Shown: positions 30,808 to 39,126 of the stretch, in pieces | Position numbering within the stretch: position 1 is the first letter of the stretch | How the letters are laid out: each line of letters starts with the position of its first letter | Program-made: the position numbers and the translations under genes | The notes under the pieces: model-generated | What the model was told of the DNA's origin: nothing | What the model saw: the letters and a program-made list of their open reading frames with translations, nothing else | Databases searched by the model: none | Assembly (NCBI RefSeq): GCF_017311415.1 | Contig: NZ_JAEKIS010000025.1 | Coordinates: 1 to 44,500, forward strand | Source of the DNA: Salipiger abyssi | Lineage (GTDB): Bacteria > Pseudomonadota > Alphaproteobacteria > Rhodobacterales > Rhodobacteraceae | Direction: 5' to 3' | DNA length: 44,500 nucleotides

Positions 30808-31611
30808 TTAGCCGTCGCAGCCGTGGATATCGACCGCGTGGCTGGCGCCCAGCACGGTGATGCGCAGGCGTGAGCGGTCGAGCATGAAGGGCTTGCCGTC
30901 CATATGCATGAGCCTTGTCTCGGTCACCAGCGTGCCGCCCTCGCGATGGGTCTTCGGCTCGGCGACCCAGAGCGCCGGCTGGCCGCTTTCGATCACGGTT
31001 TCCTCGGTGCCACCGGCGCCGGGCATGTCGATCTCGGCGCGCAGGGCGATCCCGCTTCCGGCGGGGCTCACCCGGCAGCGCACCTGTTTCACCGAGGCCT
31101 CGGATTCTGTGAAGGGGGCTGAGGCGAGGGCCGAGGCGATCATCGGGTCGGGCTGCGCGGTCGTGGACGGCAGCGTCGCGTCGATGCGCAGCGTGTGCGG
31201 CAGGCAGATCTCGTTGCAGAGCCCGAGCTGCATCTCGGTTTTAAGCCGGATATCGCCATTGCCTTGCGGGGTGATGCGCAGCGGCAGCACCAGCTCTTTC
31301 TTGTAGCCGACCGAGCGCATGCCCGATTGCCAGAACACATGCGGGGTGGGCCAGAGCACCTCCACCGACCGGGTGTTGCGCGAGCCGCGCCAGTCGAAGA
31401 CCGGCGGGATGCCGGCCTCGCCGGGTGCGCGCCAGTAGGTCTTCCACCCCGGTGCCAGCGTCAGATGCAGCGCCGCCATGTGGTCGCCATCGGGCAGGCG
31501 CCAGCCCGGGCGCAGCTCGGCCTCCACGGGTTCGGCGGCGAGGGCCGGGGCGGCGCAGGCGAGAAGGGCGGCGAAAAACAGGGACAGGGCTCGGATCATG
31601 AGGAAACACAT
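30808..31611 (-). CDS. DsbD alpha-domain-like periplasmic protein
   Basis: The 267-residue protein has a signal peptide (MIRALSLFFAALLACAAPALA) and a single immunoglobulin-like domain matching the N-terminal domain of thiol:disulfide interchange protein DsbD (LHLTLAPGWKTYWRAPGEAGIPP, then WPTPHVFWQSGMRSVGYKKELVLPL). The redox pair corresponds to Cys residues in LGLCNEICLPHTL. The membrane and thioredoxin domains of DsbD are absent, so a separate electron donor such as CcdA would be needed. I place the start at the ATG 31609-31611 after AGGATT; ATG 31599 is the alternative. Confidence 0.88.
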   Translation of the reverse strand: MCFLMIRALSLFFAALLACAAPALAAEPVEAELRPGWRLPDGDHMAALHLTLAPGWKTYWRAPGEAGIPPVFDWRGSRNTRSVEVLWPTPHVFWQSGMRSVGYKKELVLPLRITPQGNGDIRLKTEMQLGLCNEICLPHTLRIDATLPSTTAQPDPMIASALASAPFTESEASVKQVRCRVSPAGSGIALRAEIDMPGAGGTEETVIESGQPALWVAEPKTHREGGTLVTETRLMHMDGKPFMLDRSRLRITVLGASHAVDIHGCDG

Positions 31612-31756
31612 GGTCAATCCTGCATGAAATGCCAAGTCACATTGCGGCGAGAGCGCCGTGCGCCGTGTCCTCCGGGAGACGCCGCGCCTCCTCTCTTGCA
31701 CCGCGTCCCGCTGGGGGCCATGTTGGAGGTCGACACCCCGATCGGAAGGTTGCCCC

Positions 31757-32332
31757 ATGGATATCGCCTCTGGCACCACGGACCTCACCGGACACATGCT
31801 GATCGCGATGCCGGGCATGGGCGATCCGCGATTCGAACAAGCGGTGGTCTTCCTGTGCGCGCATTCCGACGAGGGCGCCATGGGGCTGATCGTCAACAAG
31901 CCCTCGGGCGACGTGACCATGGCCGGGCTTCTGGAACAGCTCTCGATCACCCCGGTGCCGGGGCTCGACCGGCGGCAGGTGCATTTCGGCGGACCGGTGG
32001 AGATGGGGCGCGGATTCGTTCTGCACTCGCCCGATTACCAGTCGGGGCTGACCACCTTGCAGGTGGATGGAGAGTTCCACATGACCGGCACGCTGGATGT
32101 GCTGGAAACCATCGCGCGCGGCGATGGCCCGGCGCGCTGGATGGCGATGCTGGGCTATGCCGGCTGGGGGCCGGGGCAGCTCGAGGAGGAACTGGCGCAG
32201 AACGGCTGGCTGGTCTGCGACGCCTCGCCGGAGCTGGTCTTCGACATCGCCGATGCCTCGAAATGGGAGGCGGCGCTGAACTCGCTGGGCATCCCCGCGC
32301 ATCTGCTCTCGGCGGAGGGCGGAACGGCCTGA
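31757..32332 (+). CDS. yqgE: YqgE/AlgH family protein
   Basis: The 191-residue protein of the UPF0301 family is widespread in proteobacteria but of uncertain biochemical role; AlgH affects alginate production in Pseudomonas. Hallmarks are TGHMLIAMPGMGDPRFEQAVVFLCAHSDEGAMGLIVNKP at residues 11-49, VHFGGPVEMGRGFVLHS near 75, and LGYAGWGPGQLEEELAQNGWL near 130. ATG 31757 follows GGAAGG; the longer frame upstream is unrelated sequence. It is divergent from the DsbD-like gene and convergent with the Sua5 gene. Confidence 0.95.
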   Translation: MDIASGTTDLTGHMLIAMPGMGDPRFEQAVVFLCAHSDEGAMGLIVNKPSGDVTMAGLLEQLSITPVPGLDRRQVHFGGPVEMGRGFVLHSPDYQSGLTTLQVDGEFHMTGTLDVLETIARGDGPARWMAMLGYAGWGPGQLEEELAQNGWLVCDASPELVFDIADASKWEAALNSLGIPAHLLSAEGGTA

Positions 32333-32347
32333 GGCGGTCGTGACGGC

Positions 32348-32370
32348 GGTGGGCAGATTGCCCACCCTAC
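32348..32370. repeat. REP-like palindrome
   Basis: GGTGGGC (32348-32354), loop AGATT, GCCCACC (32360-32366), then CTAC. The 23-bp string is identical to the second copy at 30779. Confidence 0.75.
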
Positions 32371-32477
32371 GGGTGACAGGGCGACCGCCCCGGACCTGAT
32401 CCGGGGCCTCGGCGGTTGTCATCGTCGCGCTGTTTGGCGGTTTTGTCAGATATGCAACGGTAGCCGGGCCCGGCGGC

Positions 32478-32631
32478 GGCCCGTGGGGTGCCGCGCTATC
32501 CTCTGAATCCCTTGATTTATCCCGGCCAAATCCGAAGGATATCGAAGCTAGGCGCGAGGGTAACCAAAGCGGCAGCCCGCCCGAACGGGCAGCCGCTGGG
32601 CCCGGCGGCGCTACGCGCCTTGTTCCGGGCC
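32478..32631 (+). repeat. Dispersed intergenic core element, copy A
   Basis: The first 68 bp align without gaps to 39665-39732 with 52 identical positions by eye, sharing CTCTGAA, GATTTATCC and GGCCA. Similarity continues weakly through a GC-rich hairpin section (CAGCCCG, ACGGGC) to a common TTGTTCCG-GCC end. The element is flanked on the left by a REP-like palindrome but has no matching right arm. It is probably an older, decayed copy. Confidence 0.65.
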
Positions 32632-32692
32632 AGGGGCGCGGGGAGCTTTTGGAGAGTGTTGTCCAATGGGGCTGATGAACGCGCCGCCCGCG

Positions 32693-33649
32693 CTACTCCC
32701 GCGGTGCCGCCGCGCGGTTCAGCCGGTCGTTGATCGCCACGCCCAGCCCCACATGCGGGATCGGCATGACGGCGATGGCCTCGGCGCCCGAGGCGTCCAG
32801 CCGGTGCAGGTATTCGAAGAGATTGGCCGCCGCCTCGACCAGATCGCCCGTGGGCGACAGGTTGAGATCGCAATCGCCCTCGGTCTTGCCGAAGCCCAGC
32901 CGCGCCTCGCCCGCATGCCATTCCGCCGCGTTCAGCCGCACCCGCGCCCGGGGTGCGTAATGCGAGGCGAGCTGCCCGGGCGCCGAGATCGCCTCGCGGT
33001 CGCGGCGGGCCAGCACCGGGCGGCCCAGAGCCTCCGACAGCGCCTCGGTGGTGATCCGGCCCGGGCGCAGCAGTGTCGGCTTGCCGGCAAGGCCGAGGAT
33101 CGTCGATTCCAGCCCGACCTCGCAGGCACCGCCGTCCAGTACCGCCTCGATCCGCCCGTCGAGCGTGTCGAGCACATGCGCGGCGCGGGTCGGGCTGATG
33201 CGGCCCGAGCGGTTGGCCGAGGGCGCCGCAACCGGCCCGCCAAAGCCGCGCAGCAGCGCGCGCGCCGCCGGATTGGCCGGCATCCGCACCGCCAGCGTCT
33301 CGAGCCCCGCCGTCACCAGCTTCGATACCGGCGCGCCGGCGCGCAGCGGCAAAACCATGGTGAGCGGGCCGGGCCAGAAGGCCGCGGCGGCGGAATCGGC
33401 GAGATCGGTCCACTCGACCAGCGCCTTGACCGCGTCGAGATCGGCCAGATGCACGATCAGCGGGTTGAAGGAGGGCCGGCCCTTGGCCTCGTAGATCCGC
33501 GCCACGGCGCGGTCGTTGCCGGCATCGCCGCCCAGCCCGTAGACCGTTTCCGTAGGGAAGGCGACCAGCCCGCCCTGTCGCAGGATCTCTGCCGCGCGGG
33601 TGATGCCCGGCTCGTCGGCCGCAAGGCGCTCGGTTGCGATTTCGCTCAT
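32693..33649 (-). CDS. sua5: L-threonylcarbamoyladenylate synthase (Sua5/YciO/YrdC family)
   Basis: This 318-residue enzyme makes threonylcarbamoyl-AMP for the universal tRNA t6A37 modification. The N-terminal YrdC domain shows GGLVAFPTETVYGLGGDA near residues 27-44, KGRPSFNPLIVH near 76 and the PSANRSGRISPTRAAHV region. The C-terminal Sua5 domain follows an interdomain linker with ASHYAPRARVRL. The length fits the two-domain Sua5 type rather than short TsaC. It converges on yqgE across the repeat-filled gap. Confidence 0.95.
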   Translation of the reverse strand: MSEIATERLAADEPGITRAAEILRQGGLVAFPTETVYGLGGDAGNDRAVARIYEAKGRPSFNPLIVHLADLDAVKALVEWTDLADSAAAAFWPGPLTMVLPLRAGAPVSKLVTAGLETLAVRMPANPAARALLRGFGGPVAAPSANRSGRISPTRAAHVLDTLDGRIEAVLDGGACEVGLESTILGLAGKPTLLRPGRITTEALSEALGRPVLARRDREAISAPGQLASHYAPRARVRLNAAEWHAGEARLGFGKTEGDCDLNLSPTGDLVEAAANLFEYLHRLDASGAEAIAVMPIPHVGLGVAINDRLNRAAAPRE

Positions 33650-33772
33650 GATATTTCGTGACGCCGCGTTTCGATTGGACAGGCGCGCGGGGACCGGTAG
33701 GCTCGCGACCCGAGAATGACGCTCTTGCTAGCCGAGCGCCTGCCTGTTGCCAACCGGGATTGGACCCAGCTC

Positions 33773-35473
33773 ATGCCTTATCGCGCCCCCGTTTCCGAAA
33801 CCTGCTTTCTCCTCGACCATGTCGTGGGCTTTTCCGCCGTTCAGGCCACCGAGCGTTTCGCCGAGGCCACGAGCGACACCGTTCAGGCGGTGCTGACCGA
33901 AGCCGGAAAGATGTGCGAGGAGGTCATGGCGCCGGTACAGCGCAACGGCGATCTGCATCCGGCGGTGCTGGAAAACGGCGTGGTGCGCTGCTCGCCGGGC
34001 TATGCCGAAGCCTATCGCGCCATTGCCGAGGGCGGCTGGGTCGCGATCACCGCTGATCCGGAATACGGCGGCATGGGCCTGCCGCTGACGGTGGCTACGG
34101 CGGTGAACGAGATGATGGCGGGCGCCTGCCTCGCGCTGCAACTGAACCCGCTGCTGACCCAGGGCCAGATCGAGGCGCTGGAGCATCACGCCGACGACGA
34201 TATGAAGGCGCTCTACCTGCCCAGGCTCATCTCGGGCGAATGGGCCGGCACGATGAACCTGACCGAGCCGCAGGCGGGCTCGGATGTGGGCGCGCTGAGT
34301 TCCAAAGCCACCGACAATGGCGACGGCACCTATGCGGTCACCGGGCAGAAAATCTATATCTCCTGGGGCGATAACGATTTCGTCGAGAATATCTGCCATC
34401 TGGTGCTGGCGCGCCTGCCCGACGCGCCCGCCGGCACCAAGGGGATCAGCCTCTTCATGGTGCCGAAATTCATCCCCGACGAGAACGGCAACCCGGGCGT
34501 GGCCAACAGCCTCAAGGTGGTGAGTCTCGAGCACAAGATGGGCCTGCACGGCTCGCCCACCTGCGTGATGTCCTACGAGGGTGCCACCGGCTGGATGGTG
34601 GGCGAACCGGGCGGCGGCATGAAGGCGATGTTCACGATGATGAACAATGCCCGGCTGGGCGTCGGCGGCGAGGGCGTGGGCGCGGCGGAAGGCGCCTATC
34701 AGCACGCGCTGGCCTTTGCCAATGAGCGCAAGCAGGGCAAGAACCCCTATGACACGATCATCGGCCACGCGGATGTGCGCCGCATGCTGGCGACGATGAA
34801 GGCCGAGATCTTCACCGCCCGGGCCATCGCGCTCGACTGCGCGGTTGCCATCGACATGGGCCGCGCCACCGGCGAGGCGGAGTGGCAGGCCCGCGCGGCG
34901 TTTCTGACGCCGATCGCCAAGGCCTTCGGCACCGATACCGGCTGCGAGGTCTCCTCCATGGGCGTGCAGGTGCATGGCGGCATGGGCTATGTCGAGGAAT
35001 CCGGCGCCGCGCAATATTACCGCGACGTGCGGGTGACGGCGATCTACGAGGGCACCAACGGCATCCAGGCGATGGACATGGTGGGCCGCAAGCTGATGGA
35101 TGGCGGCGAGGTCGCGGGCCGTCTGCTCGACGAGATCGAGGCCGAGGCGGAGGCCGCCAAGGCCGCGCTGCCGGATCTGGCCGAGGCGGTCTGGCAGGCC
35201 GCCGAGACGCTGCGCGAAACCACCGAATGGCTGGTGGCGCGCCCGATGCCCGAGCGGTTCGGCACCGCCGTGCCCTATCTGCGCGCCTTCGCGCGGGTGC
35301 TGGGCGGGCATTACCACCTGCGCGCGGCGATGGCCGACCGTGACGGTGCGCATGGCCGGCTAGCGCGATTCTACATCACCCGGCTGCTGCCCGAGCATAC
35401 CGGCCTGTTGGCACATGTGCGCGCCGAGGATGCGGCGCTGATGTCGATCAGCCCCGACGATCTGGCGGCGTGA
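33773..35473 (+). CDS. Acyl-CoA dehydrogenase with a C-terminal extra domain (DmdC-like)
   Basis: The 566-residue FAD enzyme oxidises acyl-CoA at the alpha-beta bond and passes electrons to ETF. It shows YGGMGLP, MNLTEPQAGSDVGAL near residue 160, the flavin-contact GQKIYISWGDNDF, and the C-terminal QVHGGMGYVEESGAAQYYRDVRVTAIYEGTNGIQAMD, with the expected catalytic Glu at YEGTNG. A further helical domain follows (about 450-566). Its size and extra domain match the subgroup that includes 3-methylmercaptopropionyl-CoA dehydrogenase DmdC, so a role in DMSP or unusual acyl-CoA breakdown is possible. I choose ATG 33773. It overlaps the MBL gene (TGATG). ETF-QO is encoded 6 kb downstream. Confidence 0.92.
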   Translation: MPYRAPVSETCFLLDHVVGFSAVQATERFAEATSDTVQAVLTEAGKMCEEVMAPVQRNGDLHPAVLENGVVRCSPGYAEAYRAIAEGGWVAITADPEYGGMGLPLTVATAVNEMMAGACLALQLNPLLTQGQIEALEHHADDDMKALYLPRLISGEWAGTMNLTEPQAGSDVGALSSKATDNGDGTYAVTGQKIYISWGDNDFVENICHLVLARLPDAPAGTKGISLFMVPKFIPDENGNPGVANSLKVVSLEHKMGLHGSPTCVMSYEGATGWMVGEPGGGMKAMFTMMNNARLGVGGEGVGAAEGAYQHALAFANERKQGKNPYDTIIGHADVRRMLATMKAEIFTARAIALDCAVAIDMGRATGEAEWQARAAFLTPIAKAFGTDTGCEVSSMGVQVHGGMGYVEESGAAQYYRDVRVTAIYEGTNGIQAMDMVGRKLMDGGEVAGRLLDEIEAEAEAAKAALPDLAEAVWQAAETLRETTEWLVARPMPERFGTAVPYLRAFARVLGGHYHLRAAMADRDGAHGRLARFYITRLLPEHTGLLAHVRAEDAALMSISPDDLAA

Positions 35474-36501
35474 TGACCGCAGGCATCCGTTACCCGCACG
35501 AGGTGCCGCCGGAGGAGGGCGCGGCACTGGAACTGGCCGAGGGCGTGCTCTGGATGCGCCTGCCGCTGCCGATGGCGCTGGATCATGTGAATGTCTATGC
35601 GCTCGACGATGGCGACGGCTGGACCATTGTCGATACCGGCTTTTCCTCGCGCCGCACCCGCGCGATCTGGGAGACGCTGTTGAGCGGCCCGCTCGGCGGC
35701 AAGCCGGTGCGCCGGGTGCTGGTCACCCATCACCACCCCGATCACATCGGGCTCGCGGGCTGGTTTCAGGAGCGCGGCGCCGAGCTGGTCACCACCCGCA
35801 CCGCCTGGCTGTTCTCGCGGATGTTGCAGCTCGATACGCAGGACCGCCCGACCGAGGCGCAGCTCGCCTATTGGCGCCATTGCGGCATGGACCCGGAGAT
35901 CCTGCGCCAGCGCGCCGGCGAGCGGCCCTTTAACTCGGCGGATGTGGTCTGGCCGCTGCCGCTGGGCTTCACTCGCATCCGGCAGGACGACACGATCCGC
36001 ATCGGCGGGCGGGTCTGGGACGTGCATATCGGCAACGGCCACGCGCCCGAACACGCAACGCTCTGGTCGCAGGACGACAATCTGGTTCTGTCGGGCGATC
36101 AGATCCTCTCCACGATCAGCTCCAATATCGGCGTCTATGCCACCGAGCCGGAGGCCGACCCGGTGGGCGACTGGCTGGAGGCCTGTGAACGGCTGATGAC
36201 GCTGGCACGGCCCGAGCACCTGGTGTTGGGCGGGCACAAGCTGCCCTTTACCGGGCTGCCCTTCCGCATGGCGCAGCTCATCGAGAATCACCATTCCGCG
36301 CTCGACCGGCTGCATGCCTATCTGACCGAACCCAAATCGGCGGGCGCCTGTTTCGCACCGCTCTTCAAGCGCAGGATCGACGGCGGCACTTACGGGCTGG
36401 CGCTGGTCGAGGCGATGGCCCATTGCCTGCACCTGTGGCACGAGGGCCGCGCGGTGCGCACCGTTGGCGAGGACGATGTCTGGCTCTGGCAGGCGATCTG
36501 A
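35473..36501 (+). CDS. MBL-fold metallo-hydrolase
   Basis: The 342-residue metallo-beta-lactamase-fold hydrolase has the metal motif VTHHHPDHIGLAGWF near residue 88 and further ligands in GNGHAPEHATLW near 190 and SGDQILSTISSN near 208. A C-terminal winged-helix-like tail (ENHHSALDRLHAYL, then KRRIDGGTYGLALVEAMAHCLHL) resembles LACTB2-type and related thioesterases. The ATG overlaps the stop of the acyl-CoA dehydrogenase gene, so translation is coupled. A thioester-cleaving or detoxifying role in the same acyl-CoA pathway is a reasonable inference. Confidence 0.9.
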   Translation: MTAGIRYPHEVPPEEGAALELAEGVLWMRLPLPMALDHVNVYALDDGDGWTIVDTGFSSRRTRAIWETLLSGPLGGKPVRRVLVTHHHPDHIGLAGWFQERGAELVTTRTAWLFSRMLQLDTQDRPTEAQLAYWRHCGMDPEILRQRAGERPFNSADVVWPLPLGFTRIRQDDTIRIGGRVWDVHIGNGHAPEHATLWSQDDNLVLSGDQILSTISSNIGVYATEPEADPVGDWLEACERLMTLARPEHLVLGGHKLPFTGLPFRMAQLIENHHSALDRLHAYLTEPKSAGACFAPLFKRRIDGGTYGLALVEAMAHCLHLWHEGRAVRTVGEDDVWLWQAI

Positions 36502-36619
36502 GCCGGCGCGTGCGGCGAAAGATAGCTGGATCTTGCGTCTTTTGTGCTGGTGACAGGGCGCGGGAAATCGGCTAACCAAAATGCCGACAAAAGGCATTCC
36601 AAAGGGACGGACGTCGCAG

Positions 36620-36754
36620 ATGGCTGAACACAAGCACGGCACCATGGACATCACCGCGCAGGAGAAAACCTTCAACGGGTTCGTCAAGTTCACGATCCGC
36701 ACGGTCGGCGTGATCATCTTCATCCTGCTGTTCCTCGCGGTGTTCAACACCTGA
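36620..36754 (+). CDS. aa3-type cytochrome c oxidase subunit IV (44 residues)
   Basis: A very short gene encodes a hydrophilic N terminus (MAEHKHGTMDITAQEKTFNG) and one membrane helix (TIRTVGVIIFILLFLAVFN). The TMDITAQEKTFNGF pattern is the hallmark of the small subunit IV of alphaproteobacterial aa3 oxidases, as found in the Rhodobacter/Paracoccus enzymes. GGACGG upstream may serve as ribosome-binding site. The other oxidase subunits are not nearby, as is usual for this subunit. Confidence 0.88.
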   Translation: MAEHKHGTMDITAQEKTFNGFVKFTIRTVGVIIFILLFLAVFNT

Positions 36755-36787
36755 CGCCTGCGCGATCCCACCGGGAGCATTTCAGAT

Positions 36788-37417
36788 ATGTTTTTTCGAG
36801 CCGCGGTATTCGCCGGTCTGGCAGCGCTTGCGCTTGCTGGATGCACCACCCCGGGCGCGAGGATTCCCAATGCCACGCCTGAAGAGATCGCGGCGGCGGC
36901 CTATCGCCACCCCGGCCCGCCGGCGATCACCCTCTATACGATGATCAACAACCGCACCGATGCCGGCGCGCATTCCAGCATGATGATCAACGCGCCGTCG
37001 CAGCGGGTGGTCTTTGACCCCGCCGGGTCGGTGCGGGCGGATTACCTGGTCGAGGCCGACGATGTGCTCTACGGCATCACGCCGCGCATCGAGGGCTTTT
37101 ACGAGCGCGCCCATGCCCGCGAGACCTATCGCGTGCGCATCCAGCGCATCGAAGTGCCGCCGGAAGTCGCAGAGCGGGCGCTGCGTCTGGTGCAGGGCTA
37201 TGGTTCGGTGCCGCACGCGCAATGCACCGTCGCAACCTCGGGCGTGCTGTCGCAGCTGCCGGGCTTCGAGGGGATCAGGCACACCTGGTTCCCGGTGAAA
37301 CTCGCCGATCAGCTGGCAGAGATGCCCGGCGTGACCGAGCGGGTGCTGCGCGAGGACGATGCCGACGACAAGGCTCTGGCGATTGCCGCCGGGCCGGGGG
37401 ATCAGCCGAACCAGTAG
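36788..37417 (+). CDS. Putative lipoprotein of unknown function
   Basis: 209 residues. A lipoprotein signal (MFFRAAVFAGLAALALAGC) ends at a lipobox Cys19. The mature part has PGPPAITLYTMINNRTDAGAHSSMMINAPSQRVVFDPAGS, which I recall as typical of a conserved alphaproteobacterial envelope protein; a Cys/His-containing LVQGYGSVPHAQCTVATSGVLSQLPGF follows. No enzymatic motif can be named. It follows the oxidase subunit IV gene by 33 bp and may be co-transcribed. Its last 16 bp overlap the end of the convergent azlD. Confidence 0.85.
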   Translation: MFFRAAVFAGLAALALAGCTTPGARIPNATPEEIAAAAYRHPGPPAITLYTMINNRTDAGAHSSMMINAPSQRVVFDPAGSVRADYLVEADDVLYGITPRIEGFYERAHARETYRVRIQRIEVPPEVAERALRLVQGYGSVPHAQCTVATSGVLSQLPGFEGIRHTWFPVKLADQLAEMPGVTERVLREDDADDKALAIAAGPGDQPNQ

Positions 37418-37728
37418 GCGCCGCCGGCGAGCACCAGCCCGCCGAGCAGCATCGACAGGATCACGCTCTTGATGAAATAGGCCGCCGCCAGCGTCACGCC
37501 GGCGGCGGTGAGCCGCACCGGGTCGGTCTCGCCTTCGGTTGCGTTGGGCCAGACGACCAGCGGCATGACCAGCGCCGGCAGCACCGCCACGGCGGTATAG
37601 CGCAGATGCCGGGTCAGCCATTCCGGCAGCGGCCGGTCGCCCACCAGCCCCAGAAACACGAAGCGCAGGCCGAAGCTTCCCAGCCCCAGTGCCACGATCA
37701 CGATCCAAAGCTCGGTTCTGTCGATCAT
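37402..37728 (-). CDS. azlD: AzlD family branched-chain amino acid transport protein
   Basis: A 108-residue membrane protein with about four helices. It opens with LWIVIVALGLGSFGLRFVFL and continues RYTAVAVLPALVMPLVVW, ending with LSMLLGGLVLAGGAYWFG. This matches AzlD, the small partner of AzlC in export of branched-chain amino acids. Its ATG overlaps the azlC stop (ATGA). Its 3' end overlaps the convergent lipoprotein gene by 16 bp. Confidence 0.9.
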   Translation of the reverse strand: MIDRTELWIVIVALGLGSFGLRFVFLGLVGDRPLPEWLTRHLRYTAVAVLPALVMPLVVWPNATEGETDPVRLTAAGVTLAAAYFIKSVILSMLLGGLVLAGGAYWFG

Positions 37729-38429
37729 TTTGCACCCACCCTGCGTTCCACTTCGGCCCCTGCCGCCATGCCCAGGCCCGCCGCGACCAGCAGGCCGAGA
37801 TTGAAGGGCAGGAAGGCGAATGTCAGTGCCGCCACCGAGGCGACCAGCGCCGCCGTGCGATGCGCGCCGGTGCGCAGCGCCGGGCCGATCATCGCGATAA
37901 AGGCCAGCGGCATGGCGAAATCCAGCCCCCATTCCGTCGGGATCGCCGAGCCCACCAGCGCGCCGACCACCGTGAAGGCATACCAGAACGGGCAGAGCGG
38001 CATGGTGGCGCCGAGGAAATAGGCGAATTTCTCGGCCAGCGAGAGGTCGCGCTCGGTCTCGAACTTGACCACTGACAGGGCGTAGTTCTGATCCACCAGG
38101 AAATAGGCGCAGACCGCGCGTTTCCAGAGCGGCAGCTTGCCCAGGGCCGGCGTCAGCGAGGCGGAATACATCGCCATGCGCAGATTGACCGCCAGCGCCG
38201 AGGCCAGCACCACCACCAGCGGCACGTTTTCCTGCAAGAGCTGGAGCGCGGTGAACTGCGACGCCCCGGCGATCACCGCGATGGAAAAGGCCAGCGCCTC
38301 GCCGGCATTCAGCCCGGCATCCGACGAGACAACTCCGAACAGCGTGGCAAAGGGCAGGATGACAAGCAGGAAGGGCAGCCCCTCGCGGACGCCGGTCCAA
38401 AAGCTTGACTTCACGCCGGGGCCGGCCAT
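37725..38429 (-). CDS. azlC: AzlC family branched-chain amino acid exporter subunit
   Basis: A 234-residue inner-membrane permease. It begins with FWTGVREGLPFLLVILPFATLFG, the family signature, followed by FSIAVIAGASQFTALQLL, the AVNLRMAMYSASLTPALG loop, and CAYFLVDQNYALSVVKF. AzlC and AzlD form a two-subunit exporter. The gene diverges from mobA over about 100 bp. Confidence 0.93.
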   Translation of the reverse strand: MAGPGVKSSFWTGVREGLPFLLVILPFATLFGVVSSDAGLNAGEALAFSIAVIAGASQFTALQLLQENVPLVVVLASALAVNLRMAMYSASLTPALGKLPLWKRAVCAYFLVDQNYALSVVKFETERDLSLAEKFAYFLGATMPLCPFWYAFTVVGALVGSAIPTEWGLDFAMPLAFIAMIGPALRTGAHRTAALVASVAALTFAFLPFNLGLLVAAGLGMAAGAEVERRVGAK

Positions 38430-38529
38430 GGTGCATCTCCGAATTCAGGGTGTGGTCAAGCCGTACCGAAGCGCCGGGAGAGATGCAATTGCCACAACTG
38501 TGTGTGTACGCACGAAAGAGTCTCTTGCC

Positions 38530-39126
38530 GTGAAGCAGCCTTTCGGAGTGATCCTCGCCGGCGGGCTGGCGACGCGGATGGGCGGCGGCGACAAGGCGTC
38601 GCTCATGCTGGGCGGGCAGAGCCTGCTGTCCCATGCGGTCGAGCGTCTGGAACCGCAGGTGGCGGGGCTGGCGCTCAACGCCAATGGCGATCCGGCGCGT
38701 TTCGCGGCGACGGGCCTGCGGGTGCTGTCCGACCCGCTGTCCGGCCATCCTGGGCCGCTGGCGGGCATCCTTGCCGGGCTCGACTGGGCGGCGGCTGAGG
38801 GCGGCGACACGGTGGTGAGCGTGGCCTGCGACACGCCGTTCTTTCCCTGCGATCTGGTGCCGCAGCTTCTGCTCGCCGCCGAGGGAATGGGGGCGCCGCT
38901 GGCGCTGGCCGCCAGCCGGGGGCGCCGGCATCCGGTCTTCGGGCTCTGGCCGGTATCGCTGCGCGGCGCGCTGCGCGCCGCGCTGGAGCGGGGCGAGCGC
39001 AAGGTGGCCGCGTTTGCCGAGGCCCATGGCGGGCGCGAGGCGGCGTTTCCGGCGCCCGGGCTCGATCCGTTCTTCAACATCAACACGCCCGCCGATCTGG
39101 CGGAGGCCGAGGCGGTGCTGGCATGA
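38530..39126 (+). CDS. mobA: Molybdenum cofactor guanylyltransferase MobA
   Basis: The 198-residue enzyme attaches GMP to molybdopterin to make the bis-MGD cofactor. It shows the nucleotidyltransferase loop FGVILAGGLATRMGGGDKASLML at residues 5-27, GPLAGILAGLDWA, the metal-binding VACDTPFFPCDLVP near 98, and the C-terminal FFNINTPADLAEAE. I choose GTG 38530, which starts the conserved motif just after five residues; frames further upstream run into the azlC start and do not look coding. Its stop overlaps the mobB start (ATGA). Confidence 0.94.
   Translation: MKQPFGVILAGGLATRMGGGDKASLMLGGQSLLSHAVERLEPQVAGLALNANGDPARFAATGLRVLSDPLSGHPGPLAGILAGLDWAAAEGGDTVVSVACDTPFFPCDLVPQLLLAAEGMGAPLALAASRGRRHPVFGLWPVSLRGALRAALERGERKVAAFAEAHGGREAAFPAPGLDPFFNINTPADLAEAEAVLA

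Larger units (their letters stand above)
32333..32692. other. 360-bp convergent intergenic region with palindromes and a dispersed repeat
   Basis: The stretch between the ends of yqgE and sua5 carries a REP-like palindrome (32348-32366, then CTAC). A second palindrome pairs GCCCCGGA (32387-32394) with TCCGGGGC (32400-32407). A diverged copy of the core element also found at 39665 lies at 32478-32631. The short frame 32488-32733 is an effect of the repeat rather than a gene I can support. Confidence 0.6.

Noticed and set aside
32488-32733. An 81-codon frame beside sua5
   Set aside because: It follows core repeat copy A and runs into the antisense of sua5; it is explained by the repeat.
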